Positions 1 through 11,400 of a stretch of 64,000 nt of DNA are shown here, piece after piece. The notes under the pieces were generated by a model that worked only from the letters and a program-made list of their open reading frames with translations, made no database searches and was not told the origin of the DNA. Numbering within the stretch: the first letter of the stretch is position 1; each line of letters opens with the position of its first letter. The position numbers and the translations under genes were made by a program. The stretch spans positions 9,407,560-9,471,559 of the forward strand of contig OZ020525.1 in NCBI GenBank assembly GCA_963971425.1, written 5' to 3'. Source of the DNA: Bryoerythrophyllum caledonicum (taxonomy: Eukaryota; Streptophyta; Bryopsida; Pottiales; Pottiaceae).

Positions 1-800
1 AAAATGGTAGGGTGGAGACGTCTCCGCCCCAAAATGGTAGGGGCGGAGACGTCCCCGCCCCTCCCCGCCCAATTTTGGAATCAGGATCTTTGAGAGGCCA
101 TATCTCACTCAAAAATAGTCCAAATCAAGCGTGAGATATGTTTTTTGGCATTTACACAAAATTTAGATTTCAAATCACACCTCAAACGCTTCGTTTGGAC
201 TATTTTTGAGTGAGTTATGCCCATTCAAACATTCTAACTCCAAATTTAGGCGGGGGAAGGGGCGGGGACGTTAGGGGCGGGGACGTGAGGGCGAGGACTC
301 AACCCTTTGAAGGTTGTAGAGGAAAAAGTTGGGCAAACTCCAATCTCGCCTTGGCAAAGGCCTTCCTCCTCCCCATGTGTTAGAGAAACGATATTTTTAA
401 TGTAAATTTAGTTTTCCTTTCAACTTCTAGGGAATGACATGATTGCCGTGATGATTGAGGAATGCAAAGATCGTGTCGGAATCAAATATAGTGACTTTTT
501 GTTCTAAATGATTCTATTGGACTTGAAGTAGGAGAAGAAGAAGAACTACGGTCTTCCAATGGGACCGGCGTAAATGTAGTGTTTGTTCATTCTCTTCACT
601 AAGCATATGGCCACGGGACATAGGCTAGTGTATAAAGAACTACTTTCCCCTCTCGAGGGTCAACACTTTTCCACACGAAGTGCTTCCCTACACTAATTGC
701 ATTAAAGATAACCGACATGTCATCTCCCCCAAGGGCTTTGTGGGTTCCCATACAACGAGGCCGTGGGATCTTCCACCATAATTGGGTGGACTATGGTGGT
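1..800 (+). repeat. Repeat unit A with GACGTC motifs and hairpin
   Basis: It starts with GGGGCGGAGACGTC-type motifs. A hairpin follows: ATCTCACTCAAAAATAGTCC near 105 is matched in reverse near 200-215. Then comes a GC-rich stretch (GGGGCGGGGACG copies) and about 500 bases that recur at 2690-3190 and, reversed, at 3430-3960. No coding potential is recognised. Confidence 0.75.
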
Positions 801-1740
801 ACTTGAATTAGACTGTTGTATTACGCTATAAACAACAATTTTTTTTTTACATTTTCAAATAAGATAATATTCTTTGCACAAGTGAAACCTCATTTATTAT
901 CGACGGAAAAATACCATTGAGCAATGTAGTTTTAATGTAAAGATGTGTTCTTAAATGACTCATCTTGAGGTCATATTCAAATTTATGAAGCATAATGTCG
1001 AATCGTCCAATGTGTAACAATCCCTTTGGAACAATCCACGAATTACTCTTCATAACCGTAGGGTCGATGAAATATCTATCTTTAAATTGTTGGGGTTATG
1101 ATAATTTATCGCTTTATTCAATCATAAAGAAAGATGATGCAAATGAAAGCATTCTCTAAAGGCCACAATGTTCCAAAGTCGAAGTGGTTCCCTCACAACA
1201 CTTCTTACTAAATGGTGTCAATTTAACTTTAAATTGATTAAACCTTGCAAAGGTTAGATGAAACTCCAAAAGGCTTTGCAACTAAGGGTGACACCTCAAA
1301 AGGTCACATTAAGCATGTCTATTGTAAAAGCAATGGATGTAGGGGAGAGACACACGACCAAATGTTTTTTAGTATACATATAGATGTACAAAAAATATAA
1401 ATGTCAATAGAAGCTCTAGTAAAATTTCTAGCAATATAGGACATAACTATCAACTTCTTTCTTGAACTCATGTCTATATACAATAATGATAGAACTTTGT
1501 ATGGTTTGTATGAAATTCTTTTCCTAAATAAATATAATTTTGACGTTGTTTTGTAAGATATATATATATATATATATACATGCCGTATTTATAAATTGGG
1601 AATGTTAATTTCTTTATGTTCAAATGGAACCTATTATATTTCATTTTTAATATTTGTTGCTCTTTATATATGTATTATATTTGGAACATAGAGGATTTAT
1701 TTTTATATCGATGTTAAATGGTTTCACTTTTGTTCTCTAA
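801..1740. other. AT-rich stretch without recognised gene
   Basis: The composition is AT-rich, with a (TA)n run near 1558-1577. Only short reading frames without recognisable similarity occur. I see no gene, RNA or repeat edge here beyond the flanking repeat units. Confidence 0.5.
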
Positions 1741-2165
1741 TACGTGCACACTTTTTGATTCCAAAATTAGGCGGAGAAGGGACGGGGACGTTTGGGGTGG
1801 AGACGTGAGGGTGGGGACTCAACCCTTCGAAGGTTGTAGAGGAACAAAGTTGGGCAAACCCCATTCTCGCCTTGGCAAAGGCCTTCCATCTTCCCTTACG
1901 TTATAGAACTATATTTATATTGTAAATTTAGTTTTCCTTCCAATTTCTAGGGAAGGACATAATTGCCGTGATGATTGAGGAATGCAAAGATCTTATCGAA
2001 ACCAAATAAAGCGGTTATTTGCTTTAAATGGTTCGTCCAACGCATGGGAAGGAGGAAGGCCATTGCGAAGGCAAGAATGAGATTTGCCCAACTTTGCTCT
2101 TCTACAACCTTCACCCGATTGAGTCCACAACGTCCCCCCCCCCCTCATGTCCTCGCCCCTAAATG
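1741..2165. repeat. Small inverted pair of the repeat family
   Basis: The stretch at about 1755-2000 resembles 240-470 (GACG motifs, AACCCTT..AAGGTTGTAG, then GATGATTGAGGAATGCAAAG). The stretch at about 2040-2160 is the reverse of part of it (GGAAGGAGGAAGGCC..., GGTTGAGTCC-like end). The two arms form a diverged palindrome of roughly 100 bases each. Confidence 0.55.
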
Positions 2166-2489
2166 GTAGGGGCGGAGACGTCACCGCCCCTCCCCGCCCA
2201 ATTTAGGAATCAGGATCTTTGAACGGCCATATCTCACTCAAAAATAGTCCAAATCAAGCGTGTGATATGTTTTTTTGGCATCTACGCAAAATTTGGATGT
2301 CAAGTCACACCTCAAACGCTTGATTTGAGCTATTTTTGAGTGAATTATGCCCATTCAAACATTCTGACTCCAAATTTAGGCGGGGAAGGGGCGGGGACGT
2401 TAGGGGCGGGGACGTCTCCGCCCCAAAATGGTAGGGGCGGAGACGTCCCCGCCCCTAAATGGCAGGGGCGGAGACGTCACCGCCCCTCC

Positions 2490-4230
2490 CTGCCCAATTT
2501 TGGAATCAGGATCTTTGAGAGGCCATATCTCACTCAAAAATAGTCCAAATCAAGTGTGTGATATGTTTTTTGGCATTTACACAAAATTTAGATGTCAAAT
2601 CACACCTCAAAATCTTAATTTGGATTATTTTTGAGTGAGTTATGCCCATTCAAACATTCTAACTCCAAATTTAGGCGGGGGAAGGGGCGGGGACGTTAGG
2701 GGCGAGGACGTGAGGGCGAGGACTCAACCCTTTGAAGGTTGTAGAGGAAAAAAGTTGGGCAAACTCCAATCTCGCCTTGGCAAAGGCCTTCCTCCTCCCC
2801 ATGTGTTAGAGAAACGATATTTTTAATATAAATTTAGTTTTCCTTTCAACTTCTAGGGAATGACATGATTGCCGTGATGATTGAGGAATGCAAAGATCTT
2901 GTCGGAACCAAATATAGCGGCTTTTTCCTCTATTGGACTTGAAGTAGGAAAAGAAGAAGAACTACGGTCTTCCAATGGGACCGCCGTGAATGTAGTGTTT
3001 GTTCATTCTCTTCACTAAGCATATGGCCACGGGACATAGGCTAGTGTGTATAGAACTAACTTCCTCTCTTGAGGGTAAACACTTTTCCACACTAAGTGCT
3101 TCCCTACACTAATTGCATTAAAGATAACCGACATGTCATCTCCCCCAAGGGCTTCGTGGGTCCCCATACAACGAGGCCGTGGGATCTTTTAGTAGATGAA
3201 ACATACATTGCTTTAAAAGTGTGAAATATGGTTATAAATAATATATAAATAGATATAATATCAAAGAACTATGTAATTGATACAAACAAAATAACATGGA
3301 ATGAATAGGTACAAAATTTGAATGGTAGATTATACTGATTTGTGTTCTCACTATTTCTCAATGGATGAAAAGGGGATATTTATTGTGGGGCACTCATGCA
3401 ACATTTTATTGTTGGGTAATGTATGTTTCATGTACTAGAAGATTCCACGGCCTCGTTGTATGGGGACCCACAAAGCCCTTGGGGGACATGACATGTCGGT
3501 TATCTTTAATGCAATTAGTGTAGGGAAGCACTTTGTGTGGAAAAGTGTTGACCCTCGAGAGGGGAAAGTAGTTCTTTATACACTAGCCTATGTCCCGTGG
3601 CCATATGCTTAGTGAAGAGAATGAACAAACACTACATTTACGCCGGTCCCATTGGAAGACCGTAGTTCTTCTTCTTCTCCTACTTCAAGTCCAATAGAAT
3701 CATTTAGAACAAAAAGTCACTATATTTGATTCCGACAAGATCTTTGCATTCCCTAATCATCACGGCAATCATGTCATTCCCTAGAAGTTGAAAGGAAAAC
3801 TAAATTTACATTAAAAATATCGTTTCTCTAACACATGGGGAGGAGGAAGGCCTTTGCCAAGGCGAGATTGGAGTTTGCCCAACTTTTTCCTCTACAACCT
3901 TCAAAGGGTTGAGTCCTCGCCCTCACGTCCCCGCCCCTAACGTCCCCGCCCCTTCCCCGCCTAAATTTGGAGTTAGAATGTTTGAATGGGCATAACTCAC
4001 TCAAAAATAGTCCAAACGAAGCGTTTGAGGTGTGATTTGACATCTAAATTTTGCGTAAATGCCAAAAAATATATCACACGCTTGATTTGGACTATTTTTG
4101 AGTGAGATATGGCCTCTCAAAGATCCTGATTCCAAAATTGGGCGGGGAGGGGCGGTGACGTCTCCGCCCCTACCAGTTGGGGGCGGGGACGTCTCCGCCC
4201 CTACCATTTAGGGGCGGTGACGTCCCCGCC
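2490..4230. repeat. Large palindrome, arms about 700 bp, loop about 210 bp
   Basis: Bases about 2490-3205 recur in reverse at about 3420-4150. The arms meet at matching inner edges: GTAGATGAAACATACATT near 3191 and AATGTATGTTTCATGTAC near 3420. The loop (about 3210-3415) is unique and AT-rich. Each arm contains its own smaller hairpin and GACGTC-rich GC tract. The structure is foldback-like. It may be a separate element inside the hAT, or the hAT's own internal structure. Confidence 0.75.
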
Positions 4231-4312
4231 CCTACTTTTTAGGGGTGGACACGTCCTTGCGGCCAATATATTATTTTATGTAGTCAATTATTCATTTTTT
4301 TAGTTTATATCC

Positions 4313-4378
4313 TACGTGGCATCACTTTAGTTCATACGTGGCATCACTTTAGTTCATACGTGGCATCACTTTAGTTCA
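4313..4378 (+). repeat. 22-bp tandem repeat, three copies
   Basis: TACGTGGCATCACTTTAGTT plus CA occurs three times without change, followed by a partial fourth copy. It lies just inside the hAT right end. Confidence 0.9.
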
Positions 4379-4429
4379 TACGTGGCTGCCACGTCGCCTG
4401 TTTTTTACCTAGCGGGTAAGTCAACCCTC

Positions 4430-4501
4430 AGTTGACTTACCCGGACGGGCGAATCGGACGGACGGGCGTGTACCGGACGTCCGTCTAGTATGACAACCCT
4501 G
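4430..4501 (-). repeat. hAT subterminal and terminal repeat
   Basis: A short inverted repeat, GGGTAAGTCAAC / GTTGACTTACCC, is followed by GGACGG copies and the terminus ACAACCCTG at 4493-4501. The terminal nine bases equal the right end of the 12.35-kb hAT. Confidence 0.65.
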
Positions 4502-7500
4502 CCTGCCTACAACCGTTCCTCGCCATGGGTCCATTACCAGCTTGGACCTCGAAATTGCAGAAAGGCAACTTCAACTATTGCAATGGAGGCGAGCGATGGA
4601 GTTGCAGGAGCCCGGGGTGAACTCCTCCACATATTCTCCATCAGAGATGACTGAGAGCTTTGGTCAACCCTCATATTCCAGAGACCAGAAGTCCAGACGA
4701 CGGGTTGCTTTGAAGCAACAACAAGCTCAGGAGGTCACAGTTTTGCATGCAGGAGGGCCCAGAAAACACCTTGTAGAGGTGGATCTGAGAGGACATCCGC
4801 AAGGACAGAATCGACCGTTGTGGCAAACTTGTCTTCAAGGTCATGCGCAGGATATAGATTTCAGCGAAGACAACTACAAGAATCTCAACACTTCTATGTT
4901 GCTCGCTGTCAAGGAACAAGTGGACAACACTTTTGAGTACCATGGGGGCCTTGGCAAGGTGACAGAGGAGGCTTTCCACAGCATTTTGAAGGGCCAGTTG
5001 AAGGTGAAGAGATATCAGTTGAAGAAAAGAATGCAAGAAGGGAAGGACAAGCCAAAGCACATTCGGCATGACCATTGGATAAAGTTGTCAAAACTTATCT
5101 TGGAGGAGAAAAAACAGCATGAAGCAGAGAAGTTGCGATACAACCGAGCCCAAGTGAGGAAGCTGTCTTCAGCCGGGCGCAACGAAGAATATGTTCGAGC
5201 TAATTTGGTTAGTTTTCACTCTATGTTTTTATGTCTTTTATGACAATCATTCCAAGCTTTGTAGACTGCCAGCAAAGTCAGATGATCACTGGTACTTGGA
5301 GAAACTTGCATCTATTCAAATTTAGTTTTGTCAGAAGTCCATTACAGCTCCTAATCTCAAAGGATGTATAACTTTGCCATAGCGCAAATCAGGCCTTGAA
5401 GGGACTAGGTGCAGTCATCAAAACGGAGTTTGTGCTTGTTTTTAGTCATCTCGTTCAAATTCGTGACTGTGCAGTCATCGAAACCGAATTTGCGCTTGTT
5501 CTCTGTCATCTCGTTCAAATTTGTAACTCTATTTAGTCATAGAGATGTCCGACCAGGTTAACCCATCCTTTTTTGAGGACAGTTGACGGCAGCAGCTCAT
5601 TCCTCTGCCCGCGAGACTGTGTTGAAGTTGGTCACATTTTCCAAGTCTAGTCCTTCCTGCACGTCTTGCTCGTTGCCTTGCAGAAGCCCGTGAAGTTTTG
5701 GTGATAACCCGACAACGTAGCAGATTCCTGCAATCGTGAGATAAGCCTCATCAATTGGCACTAATCATGCAGCACTAACTAGGGAATGTAACATCTCATG
5801 TGCAGGCCATTGAGCTGGAGAGAAGCCCAATTAGGGGTGAAATTGAAAGGGAGCTTGCACGGGTCAAATATGCCCCTCGAAGACTCATTCCGGGAAAGGA
5901 AACCTCCCCGAGTAGCGGAGTGTCTGATGCACAGTCAGAGCACGATAGTGATTGGCGGAGATCCATTGAGAAGAACATTGAACGCATCATGCAGCACCTG
6001 CAGATTCCCGTTGTCACCCCACGAAGGCAGCAAGTGAAAAGAGCAGCTCCAGCTCAGAGTCCACCCGCCCCGACACTTCACAAAAGGCAGATGACGTTCA
6101 CAAAAGTATCCTGGCACTACAGGTACGAATAGCATTTTGATGTGTGTTGTGCCTTGGTTCTTGCAACATTCAATGTGCCTAGGATTTCGTGACTGTTTGT
6201 AGTCATTGATATGGAACGAGTGACCAGGCTTTACTAGATGCAGACATGAATCTAGAATACGTTATCAATATCAGTCATGTAGTTAGAATATGTGACTTCT
6301 CACAGTCACCAGTTTTGAATATATTACTATTCGTAGTCATTGAATTTGAAGAAGTGACTAGAATGGTAAAGAAGGTGTGGCATTGTTAAACGGAATCACG
6401 AACATTGCTCATGATTGAAAGCAATGACTGAGAGGATCCCTATTGACGTGTTGCCTCTGTACTTAATAGGGATTGCATGAAGTAGGGGAGTGCGAATTGC
6501 AGCCTGCAGATCCGGATAAGGCAGTGGAGATTCCTGCAGTAGATGATGTGAAGGACTCACAGACAACGGGAACTTTGATCAACCCTGCAAGAGCCAGTCC
6601 AGATTGTGGTGCAGTGACTATGGCAGAGGCAGGAGGACGTGCCGCAGTTGTGTACTCAACTCAAAATTTGAGGGCTTCTAAGCCTGCAAAGGAGGACACT
6701 CGCACCCAGAAGAAAATGCGTTTGACAGAGGTTGAGAAGCTCATGAAGAAAGACCACGATGACTCAAAGAAGCAAAGGGCAGTCCGGGGGAGCAAAGAGA
6801 AAGCTGAAAAGAGCAAGGAAGGCAACATTGAGAATCAGCAGAACGCGAAAGGGAAGAGGAAGAGAAACATGAACGCAAAGGTAAGTGAACATGTATGTGT
6901 AGTCAACCTTGTATTTTCACATTTTTATTTCTGAAAGCACCAATTTAGTCCCAGCTGATCCCTGTCTTGTGTATTTTTTTACTTTTATAGGTTGTACAAG
7001 AAACCTCCGACCTCGAGTTGAAGAAGGGTGACCCTGTGAGACCGTAGAAAAACGTGAACGCACCAATGAGCTTAGCTGTAAGTGCCATGAGCTACATCTT
7101 GGAATGTTGTGTCTTAGTTCTGTACAAATTCAGTATGTCAAGTTTGTGACTATTTTTAGTCATTCATATGGAACGAGTGACCATGCTTGACTAGAGACAG
7201 TCATGAAGTTGGAATATGTGACTGAGATTAGTAATGACGTTAGAACACGTGACTTCTCACAGTCATAGAATTTAAATAAGTGCCATGAGCCTTGGAGAAG
7301 TACATCTTTGTATCAAGGCAGCAATTCAGTCCCAACTAATCCTTGAATTGTGTGTATTTTTTTTTAATATAGGTTGTACAAGAAGAGGAGGACCCGGGTG
7401 TATTTTTTATCACTTCAAGAAGGGTGATCCTGTGAGACTCAAGGGACTTGAAGAAGGGGAGGAGGATAAAGTTGTGGCATTCGGAAAAGTGCAGAATGTA

Positions 7501-7707
7501 GATGGGGCTTCTCTACACGGGAAAACCATAATTGCAGATACAGTGTCTGTAGAAGTGATAAAAAGCCTAGATGACGACTACAGTTTATTTGCTCCCGTAG
7601 ATCTAGATGATCCTCCTGTGACCTTGGTAGGACAAGCAGTAGGGCACTTTGTAATGTGGCCTATGGAGTTCATGGACATTGATCTGTCCTTCTCCCAAGC
7701 AGTTTAG
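4502..7707 (+). CDS. CACTA-associated Transposase_24-like protein, 5' end cut by insertion
   Basis: Four visible coding blocks are about <4502-5207 (donor GTTAGT), 5806-6122 (donor GTACGA), 6470-6880 (donor GTAAGT) and 7374-7707 (stop TAG). The first block has the basic, coiled-coil-like stretch ending in NRAQVRKLSSAGRNEEYVR, typical of plant Ptta/En/Spm Transposase_24 proteins. The third is lysine-rich and probably nuclear. The last has the domain containing VVAFGKVQNVDGASLHGK that closes such proteins. Family members accompany the CACTA transposase and probably bind DNA at the element ends. The frame is open to the left as far as 4502, where the hAT starts, so the 5' end is separated from its promoter. 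Exon joins beyond the first are my reading and uncertain. Confidence 0.6.
5405..5545 (+). repeat. Short tandem duplication in CACTA intron
   Basis: Two copies of a stretch of about 70 bases (CAGTCATC..AAACGGAGTTTG.GCTTG..TCATCTCGTTCAAAT) lie in tandem. Both carry AGTCA motifs like those near the element end. Confidence 0.6.
6910..7445 (+). repeat. Duplicated exon start in CACTA gene
   Basis: The acceptor and exon start TATAGGTTGTACAAGAA with GAAGGGTGA.CCTGTGAGA downstream occurs at about 6988-7045 and again at about 7370-7440. The introns in front are also similar. The first copy reads into a stop (..VRPstop). The second runs on to the real C-terminus, so the first is probably a skipped or decaying duplicate exon. 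Confidence 0.6.
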
Positions 7708-7859
7708 GGTGATCCCCTTCCAGTTGGAGTGCATCTTGTTTGAACACAAATTTTTTATTTCAATGAAATGTGTGAAAATCACTTGCATGACCTGACGTAG
7801 TTCTCACAATCGCACGTTTAACTTGTAATAGTTAGCAGATCTCATTATCACCCTAATCT

Positions 7860-8770
7860 GAAACTAAAATCTATGACTACACACAGTAAGAATGGCAGAT
7901 TCGACTCCATGGCATATCTTTGCATTAGACTACGGACAGTCAAGTTCTAGTCAAATGCTTCCGATTTAATATTGAAATTTCTCTCTCAATAGTGAATGAA
8001 ACTAGTATACTATGACTCCATGCAGTCATCAGATTATATGAGTGACTATGTGTAGTGAAGCATATTTGACTTTACAGCGTCGTATTAGCTCACGTGAGTA
8101 TGATGCAATACAGTCACAACCACATCACTATACGTAGTGATAAAACCACTGCTATATTCTCAAAATACCTCACTACAATTAGTCATGTCCATCTCATGAT
8201 TTCAGCATTGGAGACTATGTATAGTCACTTCGATGTGGCTGTACAGAGTCGTATTATCCCAAGTCTATGTATTAACTGATACCTCACTACATTTAGTCAT
8301 GTATTAACTGATACCTCACTACAGTTAGTCATACCATTTGGAAGCTATTTGAGTATTTGTGACTAGGGGTTGCCAAATAGATGTGACTCCAAAGAGTCAC
8401 GTTCTCCCAACTCAATGAATGACTCAATTTAGTCACCATCTCACTACTATGCGTAGTGATAAAACCAGTATTATGTTGACTTATACCTTACTAGAAATAG
8501 TCATTCATTCAGTCACTTTTTACATATAGATGACTACGTGTAGTCATACATATATGACTATATAGAGTCATATGGACCCAAGTCCCACTGCAGGTCCCGT
8601 TTTGAGGTCCCAAAATACTGTGGGAACGCAGTATTGGAAACAAGAAGTGTCCGATATGACCCCCAGTCAGATTTTCCGAAGCGGCTAAATCAAAATGACT
8701 AGAAACAGTGCTAGTCACATTTTGGTTTATACCCAACTGTAGTCATAAAACCTAGTCACATTGGGCTGGT
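7860..8770. repeat. CACTA subterminal AGTCAC/GTGACT array
   Basis: This stretch is packed with AGTCA, AGTCAC, TGACT and GTGACT in both orientations, often as small palindromes (GTGACTCCAAAGAGTCAC, GATGACTACGTGTAGTCAT). TGATACCTCACTACA.TTAGTCAT also occurs twice near 8280-8330. Such arrays bind the small CACTA protein in known En/Spm elements; that role here is inferred. Confidence 0.75.
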
Positions 8771-8782
8771 TTTCTTGTAGTG

Positions 8783-9625
8783 ACATGTGAGCCAAATAAA
8801 CCGCCCCCTAATGGGGTGGCTTATCTTGAACACAAGATCCTACATATGGGATGCAGCCCCTTGTGCAAACATACTTTAACCATTCATACAAGCATGATGA
8901 CCCAAGGCGTGGTCACTTAAGAGGGTTCGTTAATAATTAGTGATGTGATGGCTGAATTGAGCCTTAGGTTGAATCCAACCTTTAGACAAGCGTAAATTCC
9001 GCCTCAAAGCTTTGTTTCCAATGTTTTAAAGCTCCATTAGGTTCAATTTTGCCTTGTGAACTTGATTAGCACCTTAACCACCAATTCCAGGCCCAAGTGC
9101 GACCCTAACAGCAGCAACCAGCAGACAGGCTCCTCTTTTTATGTTAAAAGTTTAATTCTTCATTATCTTCGTGAGTATGACTCCGTTTTTTACGTTTGTT
9201 TTCTGTATTCTTATTAGTTTTTCTTGCTTAACACGATGGCAGCCTTCAATTGACCATTTGACTCGACCCTGGACCTCCTAGCCAGCGACCAGCAGTGCAC
9301 CTTCAACATATGACTTTATTCAAGATCATGCACCACATTCCTATGCATGTATCACATTCATTCACACAAGAATCCACCCCAGCCTTACTAAGAGTGAGCC
9401 TCCAGCTGTGTTCACTTACTAATGGCGCTCTAATCGGTTATTTAGTTGAATATATAGCAAACCCTAATTCTACCGAAAAATTGGCAGCGCTTCCGCGTGG
9501 TTTTTGTATTTAGAAAATTAGGGTTCAAGTCATACACATGGAATTGAAGAGGTTCGAGGGAGAAAAGAAAAGGGGCTCCCTGAGTTAATTCGGTTCACCC
9601 TCCATCCTTAGCCTTCGACTTGCTT
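8783..9625. other. Stretch without recognised gene
   Basis: This follows directly on the CACTA end. I see no convincing reading frame, RNA or terminal repeat. The short open frame near 9295-9513 has no recognisable similarity. Confidence 0.4.
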
Positions 9626-9626
9626 G

Positions 9627-9706
9627 GTCAGCTCGTGATCTTGCTCCTCTTGTTCAGCTCGTGATCTTGCTCCTCTTGTTCAGCTCGTGATCTTGCTCCT
9701 CTTGTT
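9627..9706 (+). repeat. 26-bp tandem repeat, three copies
   Basis: CAGCTCGTGATCTTGCTCCT plus CTTGTT is repeated three times in a row, directly before the 185-bp array. Confidence 0.85.
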
Positions 9707-9711
9707 GGTGC

Positions 9712-10360
9712 TCTTCACTCCGCAGCCCGTATCTTCGTCGTCACAGCTCCGATCCGCGTGTTCTTGAGCTTGTTGGAAAGCCAACGTTCTAATCTATCTA
9801 CTCCTAAAATCTTAGCCCAATTGGACAAGAACTCCGCTACTCACGAGGGAAAACCTGAGGCCGTATGAGATCCGCCACCGATCCTCCAGCTGGTCGTCCT
9901 CACTCCGCCGCCCGTATCTTCGTCGTCACAGCTCCGATCCGCGTGTTCTTGAGCTTGTTGGAAAGCCAACGTTCTAATCTATCTACTCCTAAAATCTTAG
10001 CCCAATTGGACAAGAACTCCGCTACTCACGAGGGAAAACCTGAGGCCGTATGAGATCCGCCACCGATCCTCCAGCTGGTCGTCCTCACTCCGCCGCCCGT
10101 ATCTTCGTTGTCACAGCTCCGATCCGCGTGTTCTTGAGCTTGTTGAAAAGCCAACGTTCTAATCTATCTATTCCTAAAATCTTAGCCCGATTGGACAAGA
10201 ACTCCGCTACTGACGAGGGAAAACCTGAGGCCGTATGAGATCCGCCACCGATCCTCCAGCTGGTCGTCCTCACTCCGCCGCCCGTATCTTCGTCGTCACA
10301 GCTTCGATCCGCGTGTTCTTGAGCTTGTTGAAAAGCCAACTTCCTAATCTATCTACTCTC
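9712..10360 (+). repeat. 185-bp tandem repeat, about 3.5 copies
   Basis: Nearly identical units recur every 185 bases; the marker ATGAGATCCGCCACCGATCC stands at 9865, 10050 and 10235. A partial unit precedes the first marker, and similarity fades after about 10360. The copies differ at only a few sites, so amplification is recent. The period is not a multiple of three, so the short frames inside are repeat artefacts. Confidence 0.9.
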
Positions 10361-11330
10361 CTATTTTCGCAACGATTGAATCACATTCCAGCCCACAGGA
10401 GGGGGAAATCTGAACCCTACCTCTCTCTCTCCTTCCACACACCTCTCTCACTCCTAGCTCCTACCACACACCTCTCTCACTCCTACCTCCCACCCTTCGA
10501 ATGAGCGCCCTCCAAGGGGGTAACCCCAAGACCCTTGCTCCCTTCTTTGTTCCCAAGGTCGTTCCCTTCGTCGTTCACAGCCGCCAATTTGGGTGGGCAC
10601 ATTAATGGTCACACTAAACAACTAGTAACTAAAAAGCAATAATTCACTAGCCACCCTTGCATTTAACACAAGTGGGTGTCCCACTAACCAAGGAATATCT
10701 AAATCTAAACTTTGACTCCATGCCACATGTGTGTGCATGATCTCAATAAGTGAGCTATTAGCTAATTTTCAAAGGTGCAAAAATCTAATTTAACCTACCT
10801 AAATTGAATTCCCCTTGCTTGGGGTAATTCCTAATTTACTTAGTGATTGATGAGGATTCTTTTCCACTTCTTTTGGACCCTTTTGACTATTTTTTTAAGG
10901 GCTTTTAACGCCCCATTCTTTTTTCTTTTCTCCTCACCATCCTCCTTCTTCTTCTCCCATTTTTTTGGTTTCGTGATTTCTTCATCGTGACCGAATACGG
11001 TCTACAACTCGATAGGAGGTAAATTCTTCTCCACCACTACTCATTTTAATTCTTTTCTAATTTTCTTTTGTCTTTTTTCCCTTCTCTCTTTGCTTTTCTT
11101 TTCTGGTTTATTCCCTTTTTTTTTCTTCATTTTTGGCTAACTACATAAATTCCGCGATTGCCCATATATGGCTCCTCTTTTAGTGAGGGGAAAGGCCACT
11201 TGGCCATTTTAATCAAAAAACCACGAGCTAGTCCATGGGATAACCCATTTTCACCACTCATTAGCCTTAATGGACCCGACGTGAGGTCCATTCATCACCG
11301 TGAGCCGTTTTTGCGGCTCACATGACACCT
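10361..11330. other. Stretch without recognised gene
   Basis: It begins with CT-rich tandem pieces (ACACACCTCTCTCACTCCTA twice, about 10435-10490), followed by AT- and T-rich sequence. No reading frame or repeat end is recognised. The gypsy fossil begins immediately after it. Confidence 0.4.
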
Positions 11331-11339
11331 TATACTGGA

Positions 11340-11400
11340 GGTTTTTGCTTAGGTTGTGGTGCCAAGGGGCATGCAGAGGCCAGCTGCTGGAAGCTCCATC
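11340..11400 (+). pseudogene. Gag zinc knuckle remnant
   Basis: The translation CLGCGAKGHAEASC fits the CCHC nucleic-acid-binding knuckle (C-x2-C-x4-H-x4-C) of retroelement Gag. The rest of gag upstream is not seen. Confidence 0.7.

Larger units (their letters stand above)
1..4501. mobile_element. hAT-type element, right-hand part (left end outside window)
   Basis: The block ends at 4501 with ACAACCCTG, the inverse of CAGGGTTGT, and the last 60 bases carry several GGACGG motifs. The 12.35-kb hAT at 22094-34442 ends the same way, so both belong to one family. The eight bases after the end, CCTGCCTA, are the expected target duplication; its partner would lie left of the window. The flanking CACTA reading frame is open right up to 4502, so this element sits inside that gene. 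No transposase is visible in this part; it consists of repeats and AT-rich filler. The family call rests on the termini only. Confidence 0.6.
4502..8782 (+). mobile_element. CACTA (En/Spm) element, 3' part
   Basis: The right terminus reads TTTTCTTGTAGTG at 8770-8782. Read from the other strand it begins CACTACAAGAAAAC, the classic CACTA inverted repeat. More than two dozen AGTCA/TGACT motifs crowd the last 900 bases, as expected of a CACTA subterminal binding array. A Transposase_24-like gene fills 4502-7707. The 5' half and the TNPD-type transposase are not in the window, because the hAT at 1-4501 interrupts the element. The three bases after the end (ACA) would be the target duplication; its partner is not visible. 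Confidence 0.8.

Noticed and set aside
4260-4501. Search for the CACTA 5' inverted repeat here
   Set aside because: No CACTACAAG is present; the sequence belongs to the inserted hAT end, so the CACTA 5' end must lie left of the window.
9865-10504. Repeated short frame beginning MRSATDPPAGRP
   Set aside because: It recurs only because the 185-bp unit recurs; the period breaks the frame and no domain is present.
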